Shown here in pieces: positions 1-7,525 of a stretch of 64,000 nucleotides of DNA. The first letter of the stretch is position 1, and every line of letters starts with the position of its first letter. This stretch comes from Sansalvadorimonas sp965243775 (lineage in GTDB: Bacteria > Pseudomonadota > Gammaproteobacteria > Pseudomonadales > Endozoicomonadaceae): positions 106,615 through 170,614 of the forward strand of contig CBDEWF010000018.1 of the NCBI GenBank assembly GCA_965243775.1. Reading direction: 5' to 3'. The position numbers were made by a program, and so were the translations under genes. Below the pieces are notes generated by a model. It did no database searches. It saw only the letters and a program-made list of their open reading frames with translations, and was not told the origin of the DNA.

Positions 1-1261
1 GATCTTCTTGAGTCTGCAATCGCTGATAGGCTCCAGCTTCATCAATGACATCAATGGCTTTATCAGGCATATGCCGGTCATTGATATAACGATCTGCCAG
101 TTCTGCTGCGGCTCTCAGGGCATCTTTTTCGTAAGCAATGTCATGGTGTTCTTCAAATTTAGGTTTCAAACCCATGAGAATCTGGAAAGTGTCATCCACA
201 TCCGGTTCAGTCACATCCACTTTCTGGAAACGTCTGGCCAGAGCCCGATCCTTTTCAAAGATTCCCCGGAATTCCTGGAAGGTTGTTGAGCCAATACAGC
301 GCAGCTCACCCGAGGTCAGTAGAGGTTTAAGAAGGTTGGAGGCATCCATCACTCCACCAGAAGCGGCACCAGCTCCAATGATGGTATGGATTTCATCGAT
401 AAACAAGATCGCCCCCTCTTTACGTCTCAGCTCTGACAGCAGGTGCTTGAAACGCTTCTCAAAATCACCACGATACTTAGTTCCGGCGAGAAGAGAGCCA
501 AGATCAAGAGCGTAAACAGTCGCATCCTTGAGAATATCGGGAACATCGCCATCTACGATTTTCTTGGCAAGCCCTTCGGCTATAGCGGTCTTCCCTACTC
601 CAGCCTCACCAACCAGCAGAGGGTTATTCTTGCGCCGGCGAGTCAGAATCTGGGAAACCCGCTCGACTTCCTCACCACGACCAACAAGAGGGTCAATCTT
701 ACCCAGTTTGGCCTGTTCGTTAAGATTGCTGGTGTATGCATCCAGAGGCCGACTACCACCTGGCTCCCCGTCAGCCGTGTCTTCAACCATCTCCTGACCA
801 ATGGTTTCCGCCCCCTGGTGACCAGGAATCTTGGCAATCCCGTGAGCGATATAATTTACAACATCAATACGGGCTACTTCCTGTTGCTTCAGGAAGTAGA
901 CAGCCTGACTTTCCTGTTCGCTGAAGATAGCGACCAACACATTGGCACCGCTGACTTCCTTTTTGCCGGAACTCTGGACATGGAAGACCGCCCGCTGAAG
1001 AACGCGTTGAAATCCCAAAGTGGGCTGGGTTTCACGCTCATCATCACCGGCCGGAATCAGTGGTGTGGTGGAATCTATAAATTTGGTGAGTTCTTCACGC
1101 AGCTGCTGTATGTCAGCACCGCAGGCTTCCAGAACATCGGCAGCTGAGGCATTGTCAAGCAGGGCAAGCAGGAGGTGTTCCACAGTCATAAACTCGTGGC
1201 GCTTGCTGCGTGCTTCCCGGAAAGCAGTATTCAGAGTCTGTTCAAGATCTTTATTTAGCAT
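1..1261 (-). CDS. clpA: ATP-dependent Clp protease ATP-binding subunit ClpA (3' end outside window)
   Basis: AAA+ unfoldase that feeds substrates, including ClpS-delivered N-degron proteins, into ClpP. Reading the reverse strand from ATG 1261 gives MLNKDLEQTLNTAF, the typical ClpA N-domain start. It is followed by the first AAA domain with Walker A (GEAGVGKTA), Walker B (ILFIDEIHTI) and the arginine-finger region (DRALARRFQKV). About 420 codons are present and the second AAA domain lies beyond base 1. It sits 24 bp downstream of clpS on the same strand, the usual clpS-clpA operon. No frameshift is seen. The identification is firm. Confidence 0.96.
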   Translation of the reverse strand, partial: MLNKDLEQTLNTAFREARSKRHEFMTVEHLLLALLDNASAADVLEACGADIQQLREELTKFIDSTTPLIPAGDDERETQPTLGFQRVLQRAVFHVQSSGKKEVSGANVLVAIFSEQESQAVYFLKQQEVARIDVVNYIAHGIAKIPGHQGAETIGQEMVEDTADGEPGGSRPLDAYTSNLNEQAKLGKIDPLVGRGEEVERVSQILTRRRKNNPLLVGEAGVGKTAIAEGLAKKIVDGDVPDILKDATVYALDLGSLLAGTKYRGDFEKRFKHLLSELRRKEGAILFIDEIHTIIGAGAASGGVMDASNLLKPLLTSGELRCIGSTTFQEFRGIFEKDRALARRFQKVDVTEPDVDDTFQILMGLKPKFEEHHDIAYEKDALRAAAELADRYINDRHMPDKAIDVIDEAGAYQRLQTQED

Positions 1262-1285
1262 TAGCGTAACCCGGTGGAGCCGTCG

Positions 1286-1645
1286 TCAACTGTCTTTTTG
1301 AATCTTGCACATCAGGGGATGCTGATGTTCCCGTGCATACTGATTTACCTGCTCGGCTCGTGTTTCAGCAACATCCCTTGTGTAGATGCCACATACCGCT
1401 GAACCTTCCGTATGCACGGTCAGCATGACCTGTGTCGCCCTTTCCCTGGACATCCTGAAAAACTGCTCAAGAATCTCGACAACGAAATCCATAGGGGTGT
1501 AGTCATCATTAATGAGAATAACTTTATACATCGGCGGTGGCTGTAATTCTGGTTTTGCAGTAGCGACCGCAACAGCACCGTCTTCTTCAGTCTCAGTTTG
1601 ATGATCCTTCTCCAAGGATAGTCGAATCCAATCAATGCTACTCAT
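1286..1645 (-). CDS. clpS: ClpS, adaptor of the ClpAP protease
   Basis: Small adaptor that binds the ClpA N-domain and delivers N-end-rule substrates. The core is typical: a disordered N-terminus, then PPPMYKVILINDDYTPMDFV with the conserved NDDYTPM segment, and a VHTEGSAVCGIYT segment lining the substrate pocket. The frame stays open upstream to 1726, but ATG 1645 (MSSIDWIRL) gives 119 residues, close to the family norm of 105-120, so I chose it. No strong ribosome-binding site precedes it. It is divergent from cspD and lies upstream of clpA, an arrangement common in gammaproteobacteria. Confidence 0.93.
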   Translation of the reverse strand: MSSIDWIRLSLEKDHQTETEEDGAVAVATAKPELQPPPMYKVILINDDYTPMDFVVEILEQFFRMSRERATQVMLTVHTEGSAVCGIYTRDVAETRAEQVNQYAREHQHPLMCKIQKDS

Positions 1646-1831
1646 GTAGATTTCTGTCAACGTATTGTCACACTCTCTTAGTTTACTGTGCATGTCCGCT
1701 TTGGACACTTGACATGTGCTTGACACTCGTTGTTACATACCTAAAACTAGTTCTGTCCCATGGATATGGGGTTCAAAGAATAATAACACTAATAAAAAGA
1801 AAGCATCAGGAGTACGAAGAGGGATATAACG

Positions 1832-2128
1832 ATGCCTACAGGAAAAGTAAAATGGTTCAATAACGCCAAGGGATATGGATTTATCCTCCCTGGAACTGAA
1901 GATAATGGCGAAGACCTATTTGTCCATTACTCTTCAATCAACATGGAAGGTTACAAGACGTTAAAGGCCGGTCAGCTTGTCAGCTACGAAATCATTCAGG
2001 GTCCTAAGGGGCTTCATGCCATAAACATTGGAATTCTTTCCTCTGAAGGAAGTGAACCCGATGAAGCATCTAGTCAGGGGGTACCCAGCAGTGAATCAAC
2101 CCAACCCGAAGAATATACAGAGAGCTGA
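1832..2128 (+). CDS. cspD: Cold-shock-domain protein, CspD-like
   Basis: Single-stranded nucleic-acid-binding cold-shock domain covering residues 1-70. RNP1 (KGYGFI) and RNP2 (DLFVHYS) are both intact. An acidic, Ser-rich tail of about 28 residues (SSEGSEPDEASSQG and on) makes the protein longer than a minimal CspA and is typical of CspD-like members. CspD proteins are linked to inhibition of replication in stationary phase. The position, divergent from clpS-clpA, supports the CspD assignment. A GAGGG ribosome-binding site precedes ATG 1832, and a clean terminator follows at 2176. Confidence 0.9.
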   Translation: MPTGKVKWFNNAKGYGFILPGTEDNGEDLFVHYSSINMEGYKTLKAGQLVSYEIIQGPKGLHAINIGILSSEGSEPDEASSQGVPSSESTQPEEYTES

Positions 2129-2175
2129 CCCAGGTCATCGCTTGCGCGTTTAACCTGTAGGTAATCTGAAATGCA

Positions 2176-2204
2176 AAGGGAACAGAATATCTGTTCCCTT
2201 TTTT
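2176..2204 (+). terminator. Rho-independent terminator of cspD
   Basis: Perfect 10-bp stem, AAGGGAACAG (2176-2185) with CTGTTCCCTT (2191-2200), a 5-base loop and a T run to 2204. The group II intron begins six bases later. Confidence 0.9.
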
Positions 2205-2210
2205 AAACGT

Positions 2211-2901
2211 GTGCCGGGCATGTTGCACAGCTTGGGGGTGAAAGTCCCCTGTCCAGCCAGATGAGGGCGAAGGACTAGCGAAGCACAAGGTTTGCATCGC
2301 GAGGTGTAGGCTGAAGGCAGTGTGGAGCAAAACTGCGAGCTGACGAACAGAAACCGGATATGAGGCTGTCTGCGTGGGGACGAGTCAGCGTTTGATGACA
2401 AAGTCCCTTACTCATCCGGACACGTAGGCAGTAGATCCGGCAGTTGTGCAGTGAAGGCGGTGTGACTTACCCCGGGAGGTCTGTGTGGTGTCTGATATTT
2501 CAGACTGAGGTCATCGTAAGGTGATCTGATCGCCATACAGAAGTCAGCAGACGGCATAGTAGTTGACCTTGGTCAGCGAAGGCCTGAACGGTACAGAGTG
2601 GTGAGTAGTTTTTACTTTTCGATACATCGGACGCAGGCAAAGACCAGCGAATACTGGTGCTCATATCAAGTGGTAACGGCGGAACTGGGAACTGCGAGAT
2701 GATGAGAGCTGAGATTGTATCGGCACTGTAAGGTTACGAAAACCCGGCGGGTGGTACGAGCCAGATGCCTTGTATCACTGACCCTGTTATTGCCATGTTT
2801 GTGGTAATAGCAGACGCTCAACTGGCCGAAACGCCCAGTACAGACCCGTACGCTGGGTGTTGTGGGAGGAGTGGAGCCGTGAGGCTCCACCCTATCCCGA
2901 T
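2211..2901 (+). mobile_element. ORF-less group II intron, probably subgroup IIC
   Basis: Ribozyme without an intron-encoded reverse transcriptase. It starts GTGCC and carries domain I blocks typical of bacterial group II introns, such as GGGTGAAAGTCCCC, CATCGCGAGG and CTGACGAACAGAAACC. The block AGAAGTCAGCAGACGGCATA, which normally precedes the ORF, lies near 2540-2560. Domain V is at 2831-2860: ACGCCCAG pairs with CTGGGTGT, giving a CGC catalytic triad with a G-U wobble and a CG bulge. Domain VI (stem 2871-2890 with GTGA loop) leaves a bulged A at 2894, eight bases from the 3' end AT at 2900-2901. A CGC triad and insertion just after a terminator are IIC hallmarks. Total length is about 691 bp with no RT-like frame. 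The exact 5' end and splicing activity are unproved. Confidence 0.78.
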
Positions 2902-3071
2902 CCGTACGCCGGATATGGCGCGTAGTGCCATGAACGGTGCTGTTCCAGTACGATATAGTCTGCTTGTGGCTGTTCCCGCCCATGGCTGTTTCAGCATCAA
3001 AATGATAAGAACAAAATGACAGTTACTTTATAAAGACCAGAAATACATCAATAAAGCAGGAAACGCTCGCT

Positions 3072-4115
3072 ATGACTGTTATCGACAAAAATCTGGCTGA
3101 TAAAGTCCTCTCTGTTAATAATGATCTACCCATTCGCACAGCGTTGCCTGTTCACAGTGGCAAGGTGCGCTCCGTCTACTGGCTTACTGAACACGATAGT
3201 CGTCGTTTGATCCAGGAACGTGGTTATGATGTGGCCGCCGATGCGCCGTTGGCTATCATGGTGATCAGTGATCGCATCTCAGCCTTTGACTGTATCTGGC
3301 ATGGTGAAGGTGGTATGAATGGCGTACCTGGTAAAGGTGCCGCACTGAATGCCATTTCCAACCACTGGTTTCGTCTGTTCCGTGAGCAGGGGCTGGCAGA
3401 CAGTCATATATTGGAAATTCCCCATCCCTTTGTCTGGATTGTGCAAAAAGCCCGGCCTGTGATGATAGAAGCTATCTGTCGTCAGTACATTACCGGATCC
3501 ATGTGGCGTGCCTATGCCAGGGGGGAGTGCAATTTCTGCGGTATTGGTTTACCGGATACTCTTGAGAAAGACCAGAAGCTTCCGGAGCTGCTGATTACGC
3601 CCTCAACTAAAGGCGTTCTGAAGGGTATTCCTGGTGTGCCGGAAGCGGATGATGTGAATATTACCCGTCGGGATATAGAGCAGAACCATGCTGCCTTTAA
3701 CTTCCGCTGCCTGGATGATATTGACCTGTATGAAAAGCTCCTGAAAGAGGGTTTCGATGTTATCAGTGCTGAGCTATCCAAACTGGATCAGGTGTTTGTG
3801 GATACTAAATTTGAGTTTGGCTATGTCACTGATGGAGCCGGCCAGGAAAAATTGATCTATATGGATGAGGTCGGCACCCCCGACTCGTCCCGGATCTGGG
3901 ATGGGCCTTCCTATCGCAAGGGCAAGGTTGTGGAAAACTCCAAAGAAGGTTTTCGGCAGCTATTACTTAATCACTTCCCTGAGCCGGATATCCTGCTGAA
4001 TAAAGAGCGGATGGCTGAACGTCAGGATCTTGCCCGTGACAATGCCCTGCCGGAATCTGTACTGATGGAGGTGTCCAGAACCTACGTGGATATTGCTGAA
4101 AAAATAATCGGTTGA
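3072..4115 (+). CDS. purC: Phosphoribosylaminoimidazole-succinocarboxamide synthase (SAICAR synthetase)
   Basis: Cytosolic purine-biosynthesis enzyme joining CAIR and aspartate with ATP. The 347-residue product is the long form found in several gammaproteobacteria rather than the E. coli form of about 237 residues. Recognisable segments are VHSGKVRSVYW near the start, VISDRISAFDCIW for substrate binding, EAICRQYITGSMWRAY, and the C-terminal KFEFGY and MDEVGTPDSSRIW motifs of the SAICAR fold. CAGGAAA precedes ATG 3072. The gene is monocistronic. The intron ends 170 bp upstream, and 2902-3071 shows no gene. Confidence 0.95.
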   Translation: MTVIDKNLADKVLSVNNDLPIRTALPVHSGKVRSVYWLTEHDSRRLIQERGYDVAADAPLAIMVISDRISAFDCIWHGEGGMNGVPGKGAALNAISNHWFRLFREQGLADSHILEIPHPFVWIVQKARPVMIEAICRQYITGSMWRAYARGECNFCGIGLPDTLEKDQKLPELLITPSTKGVLKGIPGVPEADDVNITRRDIEQNHAAFNFRCLDDIDLYEKLLKEGFDVISAELSKLDQVFVDTKFEFGYVTDGAGQEKLIYMDEVGTPDSSRIWDGPSYRKGKVVENSKEGFRQLLLNHFPEPDILLNKERMAERQDLARDNALPESVLMEVSRTYVDIAEKIIG

Positions 4116-4225
4116 TTCTCTGGTCTTCTCTGACAATCCGAGAGTTGAAATTATCAACATACTTCGGAATGAATTTGGGCTTGTTGATTAATTTTCTGGT
4201 TTCCCGGTAAACCTGTTCCTATAAA

Positions 4226-4251
4226 GGTGCCTGGCAGGAGAGGCAGGCACC
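4226..4251. other. Inverted repeat downstream of purC
   Basis: GGTGCCTG (4226-4233) and CAGGCACC (4244-4251) form a perfect 8-bp stem around a 10-base loop. There is no T run, so it is not a classical terminator. It may protect the purC mRNA 3' end. It lies at the head of a 725-bp stretch (4116-4840) with no convincing gene. Confidence 0.4.
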
Positions 4252-4470
4252 GCATTTCACCCTTTCTCGGCCTGATAAATACGAATATATACCTTCTTAT
4301 GCACAAAAAAAACGCTCTTTTGTCTTGTGTCAATAGTGTGATTGATATATTTCAATTGGTTGACTGTCTTTTGTAACTTGTTGAAAAATAAAGAAAAAAT
4401 AGCTGTATAAAAAATGTGCAATTTGCTGTGGGGCAAGCAATAACAAGGGGTAGGAGGAAATGTTAGAGAG

Positions 4471-4505
4471 AAATCCACAGGCTTGTCCACAGATTTCGTG
4501 GATAA
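4471..4505. promoter_or_regulatory. Cluster of DnaA-box-like nonamers beside AT-rich DNA
   Basis: Three sequences close to the DnaA box TTATCCACA lie within 35 bp: AAATCCACA (4471), TTGTCCACA (4483) and, on the reverse strand, TTATCCACG (4497-4505). About 90 bp to the left is a very AT-rich run (4370-4420). No dnaA, dnaN, gidA or plasmid rep gene is visible, so this may be a DnaA titration or regulatory site rather than an origin. The assignment rests on motif reading only. Confidence 0.35.
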
Positions 4506-4759
4506 CCTGAAAGGCAAGGATATAGCACGAAAAACAGAGGTTTTTATCTGCTTGTCAAGCCCTGAAAAGGTTATTTTTAAGTAAGTATGGTCAGAACATG
4601 GTCAAGGATTTGAGGTAGACGGCAAAGGACATCTATAAAGACAGCAGCGGTTCATTAATGACAACTTAATCTGTGTACTTGTTGGAAAAAACAGATCCCC
4701 TGACTCCCAAGGTTTTCAGATAAATCTTCATAAGTGTGGAAATGCTGAAAAGTTAGTCC

Positions 4760-4800
4760 CCCGGCTTTTTCTCAGTCGGTTAGCATTAAGTCCAACAGGC
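4760..4800 (+). promoter_or_regulatory. Upstream element shared with the RING-protein gene (copy A)
   Basis: A 41-bp stretch beginning CCCGGCTTTTTC and ending in ACAGGC, 41 bp before ATG 4841. About 37 positions match a reverse-strand copy at 43564-43605 upstream of the RING-finger gene. The central GGTTAGC(A/G)TTAAGTCC block is the best conserved part. A promoter or operator is one reading and an old mobile-element end is another. Confidence 0.5.
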
Positions 4801-4840
4801 CTCTAAGATTAATAGTAACCTTGGCAAGGATGCTCTACCG

Positions 4841-5911
4841 ATGGTAAACCCGACTGGCAAATCTGCCTCTTCCCCTCCACCGGGTGCTGGTGGGGGAGTG
4901 AAAGTTGAAGGACCGGTCGAGACAGGTCAGCACTCCACACTGGGGCAGGTTAAAGCTGTTGATGTCAAGCCGTTCATGGCGGGGAAAAATCTTGGTAAAC
5001 AGCTCTCGGGCAAGGGCATAGCTTGGATTCTGACCTTTATTAAACACCCGAAAGCCACATTTGACCTTGTGACAGGCAAGCTTGCCAAGTTACGAGAGAC
5101 TGATCCCGTAAAGTATTTAGAAGAGTTGTGTGACCTTTCTTCATCAAAGCAGGACTGGAAGTTTACTTTCGATGAAGGGCAGCGTCTGAAGCATGGAGCA
5201 CTTCCTGACAGGATCGACAGGCTGGAAGGCTGGCAGCTTGTGGCTCTGGGAAGTCTGGCGGAAGATTATCCCAGGGGTGAGGTTAAAGTCTTTGTGGTTC
5301 ACTTGGAAGATATATCCAGTTTTGCTTCAAAACTGCAAGGAAAGATTCATTACACTGGTACTGATAAGCAGCCTGATCGAGGGCTTCAAACGCTGCGCAG
5401 GGCAGCAAGAGCGGCTGTTAATTACGCAGGACAGGGCAGTTTGCACAGGATGAATAAAGCTCTTCTAAATCTTCAGGATAAAATAAATGATCATACTCAC
5501 CGCGGTGACTCCTTTAATTCGGTCATCGATGCAGTCGAAGGCCGCCTGAAGAAAAATCTATCTGATAAGCCGAGAACTGAAAATCAACCCGCTCAGGCTG
5601 TGCAGGAGCACCCACCTGTGCAGGAGCAACTGGACAATAATAGGCAAAGCTGGGAAAAGGATTTCACTCTTCCAGTAATTTCGGAAGATAACTTTCCCGA
5701 TGAGTTGAAAGAGATACAGACTGTTCTGCTCGAATCACCAGATGATGCTGAAGCCTGGAATAACTTTGAAGAGATTGAAGGTGAACTCACCCCGAGCCAA
5801 ATTGCTTCATTTCTTACGGCTGTTTACAAGGCTCATCCTGACAATCAAACAGCAGGAAAATTTCTGGTGTTTTATGGCTTGCCTGCAAGCCCGGATAACC
5901 AGTCATTGTGA
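4841..5911 (+). CDS. Unknown, effector-like protein, interrupted by an in-frame TGA
   Basis: No family recognised. The 356-residue product starts with a low-complexity Ser/Pro/Gly segment (SASSPPPGAGGG), has a mixed helical middle, a Pro/Gln-rich linker near residues 245-270, and an acidic C-terminal part. There is no signal peptide or membrane segment. The reading frame continues past TGA 5909-5911 for 53 more codons to TAG 6071-6073. The natural protein is therefore probably 410 codons, and this copy is truncated or read through. The disordered start, genus-specific look and shared upstream element hint at a secreted factor, but that is inference. Confidence 0.7.
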   Translation: MVNPTGKSASSPPPGAGGGVKVEGPVETGQHSTLGQVKAVDVKPFMAGKNLGKQLSGKGIAWILTFIKHPKATFDLVTGKLAKLRETDPVKYLEELCDLSSSKQDWKFTFDEGQRLKHGALPDRIDRLEGWQLVALGSLAEDYPRGEVKVFVVHLEDISSFASKLQGKIHYTGTDKQPDRGLQTLRRAARAAVNYAGQGSLHRMNKALLNLQDKINDHTHRGDSFNSVIDAVEGRLKKNLSDKPRTENQPAQAVQEHPPVQEQLDNNRQSWEKDFTLPVISEDNFPDELKEIQTVLLESPDDAEAWNNFEEIEGELTPSQIASFLTAVYKAHPDNQTAGKFLVFYGLPASPDNQSL

Positions 5912-6073
5912 CAGGTCTATGACTCTCTGGCAGACTCAATCGATCTGCAGAATCAAGTGGATTTCCTCTACCCCATATACCAGAACAGCCAGGATAACCC
6001 TGATGTGAAAAAACGTTTGCTTGGGGTTCTTCAGAAGCTGGGCGGCATGGGAGACTCACTTCCTCCACAGTAG
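5912..6073 (+). other. In-frame coding continuation after the TGA of the 4841 gene
   Basis: Directly after the stop the same frame reads QVYDSLADSIDLQNQVDFLY and on to VLQKLGGMGDSLPPQ before TAG 6071. The composition is protein-like and continuous with the preceding helical C-terminus. One substitution (for example TGG or CGA to TGA) would explain the break. Confidence 0.5.
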
Positions 6074-6096
6074 AGTCTGCTTTATAGCCAATATCT

Positions 6097-6723
6097 TCAG
6101 GAGCTGTCACGTTCCTGAATGCTCTTTAAGGTGTGGTAACCGCCATAGATTCTTGTTGCCGCTGTTATCAGGCAGATACCACCAAATATCCAGGCAAGGG
6201 TTGGAAAACAGTCTGGCCATAAACAGATGGCAATATAAAACAGCAGGGTTTCCGTTCCTTCGGCAATTCCACCTACATAGTGCAGAGATTTGCTCTCAAA
6301 CTGAATCCGGTCAAGCTGGTGCTTCTCAGCCATAATAGCGAAGGCGAGAAAGCTGCTGCCTGTGCCAATAAAAGTGAAAATCAGAAACGATGCTGCCAGC
6401 GCATTCTGTGTCGGGATGGCCAGGGCGAAACCAAAAATAACGGCCGAATAAAACAGGAAGTCCAGGGTGATATCAAGAAATCCGCCTGCATCCGTGGCTC
6501 CTCGCTGCCGGGCCAGGGCTCCATCCAGTCCATCAAGGGTGCGGTTCAGCAGAATCATCATCAGTGCCGGTATATACCACTCCAGAGCCAGAAAAGGCAT
6601 GGACATCATGCCAATGATGAAACCTGCCACTGTCAGTTTGTCCGGGGTCACGGATGCTGAAAGCTTGCGGGCTGTCAGTTTCAGCGGGCTTTGAATCCAG
6701 GCATGGGTCCAGCGGTCAAGCAT
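6097..6723 (-). CDS. CDP-alcohol phosphatidyltransferase family membrane protein
   Basis: Integral inner-membrane enzyme of the family that transfers a phosphoalcohol from a CDP-linked donor. The signature D-G-x2-[A/D]-x-A-R-x8-G-x3-D-x3-D is present around residues 64-88: DGLDGALARQRG, then GGFLDITLD. Five to six hydrophobic segments follow the usual layout. At 208 residues it is the size of PgsA or PssA relatives, but the substrate cannot be told from the sequence. The start lies 11 bp from a MITE that separates it from the ynj genes, so any original co-transcription with them has been altered. Confidence 0.85.
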   Translation of the reverse strand: MLDRWTHAWIQSPLKLTARKLSASVTPDKLTVAGFIIGMMSMPFLALEWYIPALMMILLNRTLDGLDGALARQRGATDAGGFLDITLDFLFYSAVIFGFALAIPTQNALAASFLIFTFIGTGSSFLAFAIMAEKHQLDRIQFESKSLHYVGGIAEGTETLLFYIAICLWPDCFPTLAWIFGGICLITAATRIYGGYHTLKSIQERDSS

Positions 6724-6733
6724 GTGTGGTTCC

Positions 6734-6912
6734 TAGGGTGTGTTCACAATTAAACATCGACTCAGTGGCCCTAAAAGCAGCCAGATGTTAGAAGGGCTTG
6801 TGAAAATCGTAGTTATTCTACATTGAACAAGACCGACGCGACAGATGGCCGCTTTTAGGGCCACCCGAAGGGCGCTCCCGAGAGTTCTCTGTTTAATTGT
6901 GAACACACCCTA
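6734..6912. mobile_element. MITE, 179 bp, with 23-bp perfect terminal inverted repeats
   Basis: The left end (6734-6756, starting TAGGGTGTGTTCACAATTAA) is perfectly inverted at 6890-6912. The ends are flanked by TA, which fits an IS630/Tc1-mariner-type TA target duplication. A second, internal inverted repeat (6765-6783 with 6846-6864, one mismatch) lets the whole unit fold. It encodes no transposase. Its right end overlaps and finishes the ynjD reading frame. Confidence 0.8.
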
Positions 6913-7525
6913 AGGTGATGATACGTCCGTTGCAGTCCTGCATATCATGGGTAACCAGCAGGGCGGGTATATCCTGTTCGCGGATAGTATCAAACACAAA
7001 GCTGCGGAAGCGTTGTCTCAAATCTGTATCCAGGCGGGAAAAGGGCTCATCCAGAAGCAGAGCCTGGGGCTCCGCCAGAAGAGTGCGCATCAGACTGATG
7101 CGGGATCGCTGTCCACCGGACAGGCTGGCAGGGTCGGCATTATGATAATCAGGCAGGCCTGCAGCCTCCAGGGCCTGAGTGATACGCTCCTGTCGTCTAT
7201 TGCGGTTCAGACCGCGGGGCAGGGCAAAGGCCAGGTTGTCGCCAACAGACATATGGGGAAACAGCAGGTCATCCTGAAACAGTAATCCGATATGTCTCTT
7301 TTCCATAGGCCGGTCAGTGACGCGGTGTCCACGCACATGGATATCGCCACTGGCTTGAAACCCAGAGTGCAGTGAACCGCAGATATAACCCAGCAGAGAT
7401 GACTTGCCACAACCACTGGGACCCATGAGAGAAACAGTTTCCCCATTGGCAATTTGCAGGGAGAAGTCCTGAATCAGTATCTGTCCATTTATGGAGAGAT
7501 TGATATCTGTCAGCTGAAGGCTCAT
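6893..7525 (-). CDS. ynjD: ABC transporter ATP-binding protein, YnjD type
   Basis: ATPase of a binding-protein-dependent importer. Walker A (GPSGCGKSS), the Q-loop (LLFQDDLLFP), the signature LSGGQRSR, Walker B (ALLLDEPFS) and the H-loop (LLVTHD) are all present. ATG 7525 gives MSLQLTDINLSING and overlaps the original permease stop as ATGA. The last six codons, including TAA 6893-6895, come from the inverted repeat of the neighbouring MITE, so the native C-terminus after GRIITL has been replaced by GCVHN. The gene lies behind a ynjC-like permease and a ynjB-like binding protein, as in E. coli ynjBCD. The E. coli system's substrate is not established. Confidence 0.88.
   Translation of the reverse strand: MSLQLTDINLSINGQILIQDFSLQIANGETVSLMGPSGCGKSSLLGYICGSLHSGFQASGDIHVRGHRVTDRPMEKRHIGLLFQDDLLFPHMSVGDNLAFALPRGLNRNRRQERITQALEAAGLPDYHNADPASLSGGQRSRISLMRTLLAEPQALLLDEPFSRLDTDLRQRFRSFVFDTIREQDIPALLVTHDMQDCNGRIITLGCVHN

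Noticed and set aside
2666..2983. Open frames on both strands inside the intron (for example 2666-2983 minus, 2765-3019 plus)
   Set aside because: No reverse-transcriptase motifs, and the bases are explained by intron domains IV to VI.
4257..4517. Reverse-strand frame of 86 codons in the AT-rich gap after purC
   Set aside because: No ribosome-binding site or motif; low-complexity AT-rich reading.
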